A stretch of DNA of 64,000 nt from the NCBI RefSeq assembly GCF_001431665.1, contig NZ_LLXV01000014.1, forward strand, positions 146,783 through 210,782, written 5' to 3'. This document shows, piece after piece, positions 58,301 to 64,000 of the stretch. Within the stretch, counting starts at the first letter, position 1, and every line of letters begins with the position of its first letter. This DNA comes from Stenotrophomonas beteli (GTDB taxonomy: Bacteria; Pseudomonadota; Gammaproteobacteria; Xanthomonadales; Xanthomonadaceae). Under the pieces are notes generated by a model. That model saw only the letters and a program-made list of their open reading frames with translations. It did no database searches and was not told the origin of the DNA. The translations under genes were made by a program, and so were the position numbers.

Positions 58301-61138
58301 CAGGCCATCGAGGGCATCGGCAACCAGCTGGACAACCTGATCATCGGCACCGACGGCGACAACCTGCTCGACGGAGGGCTCGGCAACGACCGGCTCGTCG
58401 GCGGGCTGGGGGACGACATCTACCGCGTCGACTCCGCATCGGACCAGACCGTGGAGCTGGCAGGCGAGGGCATCGATACGGTGCTGGCAGACCTCAGCTG
58501 GCAGCTCGGCGACAATGTGGAGAACCTCGAGCTGGTCGGCACCGGGCACTGGAACGCAACCGGCAATGCACTGGACAACCAGCTGATCGGAAATGCCGGC
58601 AACAACCGCATGGACGGTGGCGGCGGCAACGACTGGCTGCAGGGCGCGCAGGGCGACGATTACTACGTGACCAGCTCGGCCCAGGAACGTGTGATCGAAG
58701 AGCTCGATGCGGGCGTGGATACGGTCGAACGGCGCTTCGAAACCAATCTGGTGCTGGCTTCGAACGTGGAGCACCTGGTGCTCGGTGCCGGCATCGTGAC
58801 CGGCAATGGCAACGGCCTTTCCAATCAGATCACGGGCAATGCTGCGGCCAATCGACTTTCGGGCATGGATGGCGACGACACCCTGATCGGTGCCGATGGC
58901 GACGATCAACTGTGGGGTGGCAACGGCCTGGACATCCTGCACGGCGGCAACGGAGCAGACTACCTGGACGGCGGGACCGGTGCCGACCAGCTGCGCGGTG
59001 GCGCCGGCAATGACGTCTACATCGTGGACCACGCCGATGACACCGTGACCGAACTGGCGGGCGAGGGCACCGATCAGGTCCAGGCGTCGGCAAGCCATGT
59101 CTTGTCGGCCAACGTGGAGAACCTGTTCCTGACCGGCACCGCCGCCATTGCCGGCACCGGCAATGATGCCGCCAACTACATCGCGGGCAATGCTGGCGCC
59201 AACACACTCAATGGCGCAGGCGGCAACGACACGCTCAGTGGCGGTGCAGGCGACGACCTGCTGATCGGCGGCTCGGGCAACGACGCCTACCTGGTGGATG
59301 CCAGCAGCGGCAGTGACACCGTGGACAACACCGGCGGCGGCAGCGACACGCTGTTCTTCGGTGCCGGCGTGAGCCGCGAGCGCCTGAGCTTCACCCGCAA
59401 CGGAAACGACCTGCTGATCACCATCGACCAGTCCGCCACACCCGCGGTGCGCGTGCTCAATCACTTCCTCGGCGGCGACGCGGCAATCGATTTCGTGCAG
59501 CCCGACGGAGGGAGCACCCTGACGGCTGCGCAGATCAACCAGATCGTTGCCGGCAGCGGCAGCGGCTTCGATCAGGTGGTGCAGGGCACAGCGGCTGGCG
59601 AGCAGCTGGTCGGAGGCGCCGGCAAGGACCTGATCGAAGGTCTCGGCGGCGCCGACACCCTGTTCGGCATGGGCGGCGATGACACGCTGCGGGGTGGCGA
59701 CGGCAACGATCAGCTGGCCGGCGGCAGTGGCAACGGCACCGGCTCAGGCAACGACATACTGGAAGGCGGGCTGGGCAATGACACGCTGCGTGGCGAGGAC
59801 GGCACCAACACCCTGAGCGGTGGTGCAGGTGACGACCAGTACGTCTATGGCGGCGGCACCGATGTGATCAACAACACCGGCGGCGGCACCGATTGGCTGA
59901 TTTTCCAGAACGGCATCGGCACGGCGCAGCTGGCGTTCACCCGCGATGGCAACAACCTGATCATCACCGTCAATGGCAATGCCAGCCAGCGGGTGACAGT
60001 GACCGATCATTTCCTCGGCGGCGACTTCGCCTTGGATTACCTGCAGCCCGCCAGTGGCTCGGCGCTGAACACCGCCGCGATCAATGCCCTGGTCTCCAAC
60101 AACGGCGGTGGCAGCAATCCGGGCGGGGGATCACCGGGCATGGGCAATGACGCGGATTACCCCTCGGTCAAGACCGGAACCGCGGCCGGCGAACAGATTG
60201 TCGGCACCAGCGGCCGTGACCTGATCAAGGGGGTGGCCGGTGATGACACCCTGTTCGGCATGGGCGGCGACGACAAGCTTGATGGCGGCGATGGCAATGA
60301 CTACCTTTCTGGTGGCAACGGCAGCTTCAGTGGCTCCGGCAAGGACATCCTCATCGGTGGCGCTGGAGATGACCAGCTGGTCGGCGAGGACGGCGACGAC
60401 ATGCTGTTCGGAGGCACCGGAAATGACACTTACTTCTACACCGATGCTTCCGGTGCCGACACCATCGACAACACCGGGGGCGGAACCGACTGGCTGTATC
60501 TGGAGGGCATCGACCGCGCGCGCCTGGCTTACCACCGCGATGGCGACGACCTGATCGTTCGTGTGGACGGCAGTGCCAGCAAGCAGATGCGGGTGCTCGG
60601 GCACTTCCTCGGTGGGGAGCGCGCGATCAGCTTCGTCCAGCCGGGCGATGGCGGCTACGCGATCTCGGCCGCCACCATCGCTGGGCAGCTGACCCCGCTG
60701 CCGGCGGCCCGGGCTGCATCCAGCGCCACCGCAAGCATGGCGTCGCCGCTGGATGCGCCGTTGCCCAGCCTCGCAGATGAGGCTTCCGCCTTCGTGCAGG
60801 CGATGGGCCTGTTCGATGACGGCCACGGCATCAGCCTGCCGTCCGCGGTGATCGCGGCACCGGTTGTCGCCCCGCCGCTTGCCGAGGCCTCCGCCCAGGA
60901 CGTCTCACCGCCCACGCTGCGCACCTCGTCATCGATCCGGGCAGCTGATACCGCCGCATCGCTTGCGGAGCTGCAGCACCTGGTGGACAGCATGGGCAGT
61001 TTCGGTGGCAAGGGGGCTGAGCTGTCGCTGGGCAGCGAAGACGACCCGCAGGCCAGCCTGGCCCAAGCTCACGCACTGGCGGGGGGGCGCCTGAATCCCC
61101 GCTACAGCGCCAACGCGGTACGCCAGCTGCTGCTCTGA
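52304..61138 (+). CDS. Giant RTX protein (about 2,944 residues), type I secreted
   Basis: A very large calcium-binding repeat protein. Residues 1-150 are helical; 153-205 form a hydrophobic Ala/Val/Gly-rich stretch (possible membrane-inserting hairpin). Glycine-rich GGxGxDxxx nonapeptides occur in blocks at about 252-342, 444-510, 588-1046 (the longest), 1143-1201, 1291-1382 and on to the end. Between them lie repeats of the NVENLxLxG type. Residues 1819-1912 resemble a cadherin/dystroglycan-type beta-sandwich. Near the end, modules with NTGGGxD...HFLGG occur three times. The C-terminus carries the presumed uncleaved export signal. AAAGGA precedes the ATG. No acyltransferase gene is adjacent. 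Cytotoxin, contact toxin or adhesin; the role is not decidable. Confidence 0.93.
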   Translation: MAADAINDAKAMLLTEISAALAANLKLGLDRVKPADGTGAVPPDQLLAMYKDVLEQNAELLSIYASRFQLEGNADLLVWCQGMIADTQRQLALVDKDQEPAITLKDLASGVISSLDEQGKLISLGGSEKVFGVVGKGLDRLDIIQKMLDGDFSAAAAVFAGSAVNTVVTGVLTGAVVAAGVVSWPIVAGVAVIGAVAGIVGGNMANDLVEDFFEFAKEPEDLRDDAYNSIVFQIQHGGSSYLPAMGDYLSFGTSGDDQLSAQYLQGNGSILIGGGGNDSLHGAERVDRLSGGAGNDLLKGYEGNDVLNGGAGNDVLEGGKGSDRLEGGTGFDTYEFHLADFAGGSQDIVVDTDGIGKITFDNVAIGDLSVNHVSRDGLGWETQDRKFRLQVVGSGDTSSLIITHRETGGRIVVRNWSNGELSITLPGLGQPGTPENPYALTNENDQVGHDGDPDEVRSGNDIISAMGGNDGVDGGYGDDWIDGGHGNDLILGGPGSNRLLGGLGDDVLLGIPMLLAWTVPNDLDGWYEDMRERNDVLNFGKGWYTHMEGHAPVSGDATQNLIGFQVSATYDNGQDPWVETDSNVNPSGDDEIDAGDGSDVAYGGEGDDNISGGTGNDLLIGGADNDYIRGEEDNDLILGDDFAAAGGIWDFVATQISSQANTSGNDTLIGGSGNDRIYGQGGHDIIDGGEGDDILQGDRVDYGLGYSYNVGGVAGDDFIDGGDGNDQIYGDGGNDTLRGGSGNDMIVGDSIGIDGSLHGNDTIDAGEGADTVIGLGGNDVIRGGDGNDILLGDGALSDVGADFHGNDTLYGEAGDDELQGNGGDDFLDGGTGDDLLSGQDGNDTLQGGDGKDELQGGDGQDTLSGGSDDDRLFGQDGDDVLSGDHGNDELYGGAGNDRLSGGAGIDKLGGGVGNDVLDGGDGNDTLDGEAGDDTIYGGAGNDTIDGDDGSDLVFGGAGDDGIYGGIGNDELHGEDGDDIISAAEGNDLVLGGAGNDMLNGDAGNDDVQGGDGNDHLTGGDGDDVLTGGAGNDLLRGGAGNDRFHFESGFGADLVALEDAGAGQDTISFGSSIAAEDLAYTAHGLDLVILHASGVDSIVVRGFFAAGMAASVQLPNGTILDRAYFEQLLSIPVPTGVGSAGDDQMVGTENADNLHGGGGNDAIHGLAGDDFLYGGAGNDTLSGGLGGDVLDGGSGNDTYIFNFYDGYDSILNLGEADAGSDVIQLGTSITRDMINNFQVSGDDLMIAFRQGADFASIYLEGFLSAANGTHRIQFADGTWLSAQDFRGNSDAWVGTDGDDLYLGTAANNNVQGGLGNDELHGLAGDDRIFGGAGNDSLDGDGGIDEIDGGDGDDQLYGDDAISGPGEYDVLRGGAGNDRYYVGAGYQDAPSPDTVIELAGEGIDTVYAESYSYTLTANVENLVGVYASTFLYWQNPEYYGWRVNIPRKFVGNDLDNTIQIGPAPWNGNHDQRLYLLDGGAGNDTLIGSIADEIYVVDSLGDVIVETDTGVGASFDTIRASLSYSLADHANIERLELWGANALSGWGNSGNNILVGRTSDAANHLYGGLGDDTYVITAKDVVVENAGEGIDTVIIDHVDEVSSSTQWFNVADYANVENLSLGNNLTLDLYFSGSDNEGAFNANLRGNAGDNRLVGNGFSNELRGGGGNDTLVGGERELNTSYATGRDYLYGEEGNDLLQAGSGGADLYGGTGNDTLEGGTGNDDFHYARGDGQDTIESKGHGVSTRDRVIFAAGIDPDDITWSQVGLDLVIQVGTDPSDRITVSGYWQESEAGIVLSQRIDEFVFADGTIRKGGLDRLPYTNNPPETLIYYFNHEAVGEEAFTLALPTGMFRDAADDTLSFSLGNGSPEWLAIDATTGVISGSPPNGGGEYTVQIVASDSWGQTATSSLSLGVRNVIRGTAAADSLTGTQFRDDIHAGQGNDTLTGAGPGDRLYGGQGDDTYVVTDASQQIIELAGEGHDTVQSSSYSYTLGEQVEGLALLDQAIEGIGNQLDNLIIGTDGDNLLDGGLGNDRLVGGLGDDIYRVDSASDQTVELAGEGIDTVLADLSWQLGDNVENLELVGTGHWNATGNALDNQLIGNAGNNRMDGGGGNDWLQGAQGDDYYVTSSAQERVIEELDAGVDTVERRFETNLVLASNVEHLVLGAGIVTGNGNGLSNQITGNAAANRLSGMDGDDTLIGADGDDQLWGGNGLDILHGGNGADYLDGGTGADQLRGGAGNDVYIVDHADDTVTELAGEGTDQVQASASHVLSANVENLFLTGTAAIAGTGNDAANYIAGNAGANTLNGAGGNDTLSGGAGDDLLIGGSGNDAYLVDASSGSDTVDNTGGGSDTLFFGAGVSRERLSFTRNGNDLLITIDQSATPAVRVLNHFLGGDAAIDFVQPDGGSTLTAAQINQIVAGSGSGFDQVVQGTAAGEQLVGGAGKDLIEGLGGADTLFGMGGDDTLRGGDGNDQLAGGSGNGTGSGNDILEGGLGNDTLRGEDGTNTLSGGAGDDQYVYGGGTDVINNTGGGTDWLIFQNGIGTAQLAFTRDGNNLIITVNGNASQRVTVTDHFLGGDFALDYLQPASGSALNTAAINALVSNNGGGSNPGGGSPGMGNDADYPSVKTGTAAGEQIVGTSGRDLIKGVAGDDTLFGMGGDDKLDGGDGNDYLSGGNGSFSGSGKDILIGGAGDDQLVGEDGDDMLFGGTGNDTYFYTDASGADTIDNTGGGTDWLYLEGIDRARLAYHRDGDDLIVRVDGSASKQMRVLGHFLGGERAISFVQPGDGGYAISAATIAGQLTPLPAARAASSATASMASPLDAPLPSLADEASAFVQAMGLFDDGHGISLPSAVIAAPVVAPPLAEASAQDVSPPTLRTSSSIRAADTAASLAELQHLVDSMGSFGGKGAELSLGSEDDPQASLAQAHALAGGRLNPRYSANAVRQLLL

Positions 61139-61144
61139 TGGCCA

Positions 61145-61174
61145 CTGCGGGAGGGCCACGACGCCCTCCCGCAG
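61145..61174 (+). terminator. Strong stem-loop after the RTX gene
   Basis: A 12-bp perfect stem (61145-61156 with 61163-61174) and 6-base loop, 6 bases past the RTX stop. No T-tract follows; probably a terminator or 3'-end stabiliser. Confidence 0.6.
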
Positions 61175-61673
61175 GCAGCCCTTGGCAAGGGCGGGAGCCC
61201 AGGTGGGTTGCGCCGACAGCGCAACCTGCGCTGTTCGCCCGACGCCGTCCTGCTCCGGCTGCCATGCCTGCTCTTCACGCGACGATCCCCAGTGGCGACG
61301 CGCTGCTGCCGGAAAGCGACCAGCAGCCAACGTTTCCGCTGCGGGTTCGCAGGGCCCGCTTGGGCACACGGGGCGCTCCGATGGATCATGCCTGCTCCAT
61401 TGCCTGCCGCATGAAGTGCATCGTCATGAGTGGGCCCGTGCAGCGCGCCGGGATGCGCGCAGCAGACTCGAACGGAGCCGTTCGCCGCCACGTCCCCCAA
61501 CCATTGGTTGGTTTCAGCCCCCCTGAGCAGTCCCGTGGCAAGGACCGCACTTTGCGCAGGCGAGAGCGTGGCAAATACCAGGGATCGGGCCTCCTTGGCG
61601 TCGGCCGGTTCATCATGCGAATCGGGGCGGGGGTGGCCGGCAGGAACCGAGCTTCCGGCATTGGCACTGGGAT

Positions 61674-61698
61674 GGGCTCCGGCGCATCGCCGGAGCCC
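61674..61698 (-). terminator. Stem-loop after the alpha/beta hydrolase gene
   Basis: An 11-bp perfect stem (61674-61684 with 61688-61698) and 3-base loop lie 7 bases past the stop of the minus-strand hydrolase. No T-tract, but position fits a terminator; the shape also recalls short REP elements. Confidence 0.55.
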
Positions 61699-61705
61699 AA
61701 GGTGC

Positions 61706-62659
61706 TCACTTTTCCTGCAGGAACGTCAGCAGGTCCTGGTTGACCTTGTCCTTGTGGGTATCGGTCAGGCCGTGCGGCGCACCCGGGTAGACAATCAGCC
61801 TGGCGCCCTTGATCAGTTTCGCTGACTGGCGGCCGGAGATATCGATCGGCACGATCTGATCATCGTCACCGTGGATGACCAGGGTGGGCACATCGAACTT
61901 CTTCAGGTCGGCGCGGAAATCGGTGGCCGAGAACGCGGCGATCGAATCGTAGGTGTTCTTGTGGCCGCCCTGCATGCCCTGCGCCCACCACGCATCGATC
62001 AGCCCCTGCGAGACCTTCGCGCCCGGGCGGTTGAAGCCATAGAACGGGCCCGACGGAATGTCGCGGTACAGCTGCGCGCGGTTCTCCATCTGTGCCTTGC
62101 GGATGCCGTCGAACACTTCGATCGGCAGGCCGTTGGGGTTGTCGGCAGTCTTCAGCATCAATGGCGGCACCGAACTGATCAGTACGGCCTTCTTCACCCG
62201 GCCGGTGCCATGCCGGCCGATGTAGCGCGCCACTTCGCCGCCACCGGTAGAGAAGCCCACCAGGGTCACATCGTGCAGGTCCAGTGTATTGATCACCGTG
62301 GCCAGGTCATCGGCGTAATGATCCATATCGTTGCCGTCCCACGGCTGGCTGGAACGGCCGTGGCCACGACGGTCATGGGCGATGACGCGGTAGCCATGAT
62401 TGGCCAGGAAGATCATCTGCGATTCCCAGCTGTCCGAGTTCAACGGCCAGCCGTGGCTGAAGGTCACGACCGGGCCATTCTTCGGGCCCCAGTCCTTGTA
62501 GTACAGCTGCACGCCGTCGGCGGTGGTGATGTAGCTGGCGGTGCGCGCGATGGCGGTAACCGTCGCCGGCTTGGCCGGTTCGGCGGCCTGTGCGGACAGG
62601 CCGGCTTGCACCGAGAGGGCGAGGGTGGCAATGGCCAATGTGCGGGCGAAGGTGTTCAT
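61706..62659 (-). CDS. Exported alpha/beta hydrolase, non-haem chloroperoxidase-like
   Basis: A 317-residue protein with a signal peptide (ending near LSAQAAE) and an alpha/beta hydrolase fold close to cofactor-free haloperoxidases. The triad is readable: Ser in VGFSTGGGE (S137), Asp in [10 protein letters not shown] (D267) and His in GAPHGLTD (H296); the oxyanion region is [12 protein letters not shown]. Members are esterases or perhydrolases; the natural substrate is unknown. Its export to the periplasm is less usual for this group. Divergent from a TetR gene likely to control it. Confidence 0.9.
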   Translation of the reverse strand: MNTFARTLAIATLALSVQAGLSAQAAEPAKPATVTAIARTASYITTADGVQLYYKDWGPKNGPVVTFSHGWPLNSDSWESQMIFLANHGYRVIAHDRRGHGRSSQPWDGNDMDHYADDLATVINTLDLHDVTLVGFSTGGGEVARYIGRHGTGRVKKAVLISSVPPLMLKTADNPNGLPIEVFDGIRKAQMENRAQLYRDIPSGPFYGFNRPGAKVSQGLIDAWWAQGMQGGHKNTYDSIAAFSATDFRADLKKFDVPTLVIHGDDDQIVPIDISGRQSAKLIKGARLIVYPGAPHGLTDTHKDKVNQDLLTFLQEK

Positions 62660-62740
62660 GCAGGTATCTCATGGGTGGGTGGTGAGGCGTACTCTGCGCC
62701 CGCGATCAGGCCTCAGGGATATGACGAGTCCGAATTTCTT

Positions 62741-62753
62741 GATCGATCGTCCT
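62741..62753. promoter_or_regulatory. Possible second TetR half-site in the divergent gap
   Basis: GATCGATCGTCCT contains GATCGTCCT, close to the GATCGTTCT half of the palindrome at 62801-62814. It lies in the leader or promoter region of the hydrolase gene. Tentative. Confidence 0.3.
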
Positions 62754-62790
62754 GGGCGAGCATGAGTCGCCGCAGTCGCGAAGGGCGTCG

Positions 62791-62819
62791 TTGACAGGGG
62801 AGAATGATCGTTCTACCTT
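62791..62819 (+). promoter_or_regulatory. Promoter of the TetR gene, probably giving a leaderless mRNA
   Basis: A consensus TTGACA (62791-62796), a 17-base spacer and TACCTT (62814-62819). The ATG at 62826 is only 6 bases beyond the -10 element, so transcription would start at or beside the start codon. No ribosome-binding site is seen. Confidence 0.55.
62801..62814. promoter_or_regulatory. Probable TetR-family operator
   Basis: AGAATGATCGTTCT is a 14-bp palindrome with one mismatched pair, centred on GATC, lying inside the spacer of the predicted promoter. A bound dimer would block RNA polymerase. Confidence 0.55.
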
Positions 62820-62825
62820 GTGGCC

Positions 62826-63395
62826 ATGAGCAAGGCCACTACCGACACCCAACAGAAGATCCTGGCCACGGCCGAGGCGCTGATCTACCAGAATGGGATC
62901 CACGCCACTGGCATGGACCTGCTGGTGAAGACCTCGGGTGTGGCACGGAAGAGCATCTACCGCCACTTCGAGAACAAGGACGACGTGGCTGCCGCTGCGT
63001 TGAAGACGCGCGATGTGCGTTGGCTGACCTGGTTCCGGCAGGAGTGCGACAAGGCCGATACTCCTGAAGCACGCATCCTCAGGTTGTTCACCGTGCTCAG
63101 GGAGTGGTTCCAGTCCGAGGGCTATCGCGGTTGCGCGTTCATCAATACCGCGGGCGAGGTCGGCGATCCTGCCGATCCGATCCGGGAGATCGCGCGTGAT
63201 CACAAACAGAAGTTGCTCGATTACACGCTGGAACTTACCGAACAACTGGATGTGGAGCAGCCGGCGGACCTGGCCCGCCAGCTGCTGGTCCTCATGGAAG
63301 GCGCCATCACCCTGTCGCACGTGATGGGTGATCTCGACGCCGCAGACACTGCGAAGGATGTCGCGATGCTGTTGTTGGAACAGGCCAGGCGTTAG
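62826..63395 (+). CDS. TetR-family transcriptional regulator
   Basis: A 189-residue regulator: N-terminal helix-turn-helix ([22 protein letters not shown] ... [17 protein letters not shown]) and a C-terminal ligand domain with [20 protein letters not shown], as in the LmrA/YxaF-like TetR group. The ATG at 62826 is preferred; a GTG lies two codons upstream. It is divergent from the exported hydrolase and likely represses it and itself through the palindrome in its promoter. Confidence 0.88.
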   Translation: MSKATTDTQQKILATAEALIYQNGIHATGMDLLVKTSGVARKSIYRHFENKDDVAAAALKTRDVRWLTWFRQECDKADTPEARILRLFTVLREWFQSEGYRGCAFINTAGEVGDPADPIREIARDHKQKLLDYTLELTEQLDVEQPADLARQLLVLMEGAITLSHVMGDLDAADTAKDVAMLLLEQARR

Positions 63396-63457
63396 CGCCT
63401 GGGTACGCCAGATCCTTTGAAGCAACCCGTATATCCATTTCGATTGGAGGTCCCCCC

Positions 63458-63934
63458 GTGTCCGCTGAACAACCCCGTCCGCCGCTTCCTCCGTTCACCC
63501 TTGAATCGGCCACGCTGAAGGTGCGCCTTGCCGAGGATGGCTGGAACTCCCGCGATGCCGACAAGGTGTCGCTTGCCTATTCGCTCGACACCCAGTGGCG
63601 TAACCGTGCCGAATTCACCAACGGCCGGGAGGAAGCCCGGCAGTTCCTGGCACGCAAATGGAACAAGGAGCTCGAGTACCGCCTGATCAAGGAGCTCTGG
63701 GCCTTTACCGGGAACCGTATCGCTGTCCGCTACGCCTACGAATGGCACGACGACTCCGGCAACTGGTTCCGTTCCTATGGGAATGAGAACTGGGAATTCG
63801 GCGAGGATGGCCTGATGCAGCGCCGCTTCTCGTGCATCAACGACCTGCCGATCAAGGAAAGCGACCGCAAGTTCCATTGGCCGCTGGGGCGTCGCCCGGA
63901 TGATCATCCGGGGTTGACTGAGCTGGGGATGTAA
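63458..63934 (+). CDS. DUF1348 (NTF2-like) protein
   Basis: A 158-residue protein of the DUF1348 family, a SnoaL/NTF2-like cone fold: [61 protein letters not shown] and SYGNENWEF are signature stretches. Activity unknown. GTG start with GGAGG 7 bases before it. It follows the TetR gene by 62 bases and may be cotranscribed. Confidence 0.9.
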   Translation: MSAEQPRPPLPPFTLESATLKVRLAEDGWNSRDADKVSLAYSLDTQWRNRAEFTNGREEARQFLARKWNKELEYRLIKELWAFTGNRIAVRYAYEWHDDSGNWFRSYGNENWEFGEDGLMQRRFSCINDLPIKESDRKFHWPLGRRPDDHPGLTELGM

Positions 63935-63978
63935 GCGCCTCAAAGGCGCCAATGGACGCGTGCTCGGGTACGATGGGG

Positions 63979-64000
63979 CCGCCGGCATCTGCGCCGGCGG
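63979..64000. other. Stem-loop at the window edge
   Basis: An 8-bp GC-rich stem (63979-63986 with 63993-64000), 45 bases after the DUF1348 gene; it is cut by the window end, so longer pairing cannot be judged. Terminator or REP-like. Confidence 0.4.

Larger units (their letters stand above)
61139..61705. other. Gap of 567 bases rich in inverted repeats, no gene seen
   Basis: No open frame here looks like a protein on either strand. The gap holds the terminator-like stem at 61145-61174, an 8-bp stem at 61206-61226, a 6-bp stem around ATT at 61497-61511 and an 11-bp stem at 61674-61698. Confidence 0.6.

Noticed and set aside
52355..59464. Very long open frame (2,369 codons) on the minus strand opposite the RTX gene
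   Set aside because: It is the mirror of the periodic GGxGxD coding repeats, which lack stops in that frame; its product is a monotonous Val/Ala/Ile series without family features.
61138..61743. Plus-strand open frame of 201 codons after the RTX gene
   Set aside because: Product is rich in Arg, Pro and Gly with no ribosome-binding site or family match; it crosses inverted repeats and the end of the hydrolase gene.

Overview
The window reads as chromosomal DNA of a Xanthomonadaceae bacterium, most likely a plant- or soil-associated Stenotrophomonas. The evidence is the high GC content, the xylan and xylose locus arranged as in xanthomonads (xylB-xylA-transporter-GH3, LacI regulator, GH67, esterase, GH43, GH3, GPH symporter), a fruBKA operon followed by an OprB porin, and a GTAG-headed short palindrome of the Stenotrophomonas REP type at the end of the uvrA-like gene. 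No rRNA, tRNA, CRISPR array, insertion sequence or prophage was seen.

Region 1 (1-19.1 kb) is a nearly continuous plus-strand glucuronoxylan and xylose utilisation locus. Exported enzymes (GH67 alpha-glucuronidase, SGNH acetylesterase, GH43, PA14-containing GH3) remove glucuronate, acetyl and arabinosyl or xylosyl groups from xylo-oligosaccharides. Two sugar symporters import the products, a cytoplasmic GH43 and a mutarotase finish them, and XylA and XylB feed xylulose-5-phosphate into the pentose phosphate pathway. A LacI-family gene on the minus strand (XylR-like, TTG start) splits the two halves. Most neighbouring genes overlap by ATGA.

Region 2 (19.2-27 kb) is the fructose PTS: fruB (IIA-HPr-EI), fruK, fruA and an OprB-type porin on the minus strand, divergent from a LacI-family fruR. 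A perfect 14-bp palindrome and a near-identical second copy in the divergent gap look like FruR operators. Large intercistronic hairpins separate fruK from fruA and fruA from the porin.

Region 3 (27-48.3 kb) is a mosaic of small transcription units that looks like a stress and light island. It has three separate BLUF blue-light photoreceptors, a lone receiver-domain protein, two DUF892 ferritin-like proteins, a manganese catalase, a KGG stress protein, an Fpg/Nei-type glycosylase cotranscribed with a BLUF gene, a three-domain LigD, a UvrA2-like protein, a Rieske-FAD oxidoreductase and several small hydrophilic, zinc-ribbon or membrane proteins of stress type. An orphan Rap1a/Tai-like protein lies at its left edge.

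Region 4 (48.4-61.2 kb) is a type I secretion locus: an HlyB-like ABC transporter, an HlyD-like adaptor and an RTX protein of about 2,944 residues with a hydrophobic N-terminal segment. Neither an HlyC acyltransferase nor a TolC gene is present in the window.

Region 5 (61.7-64 kb) holds an exported chloroperoxidase-like alpha/beta hydrolase divergent from a TetR regulator that appears to be leaderless and autoregulated, followed by a DUF1348 (NTF2-like) protein.
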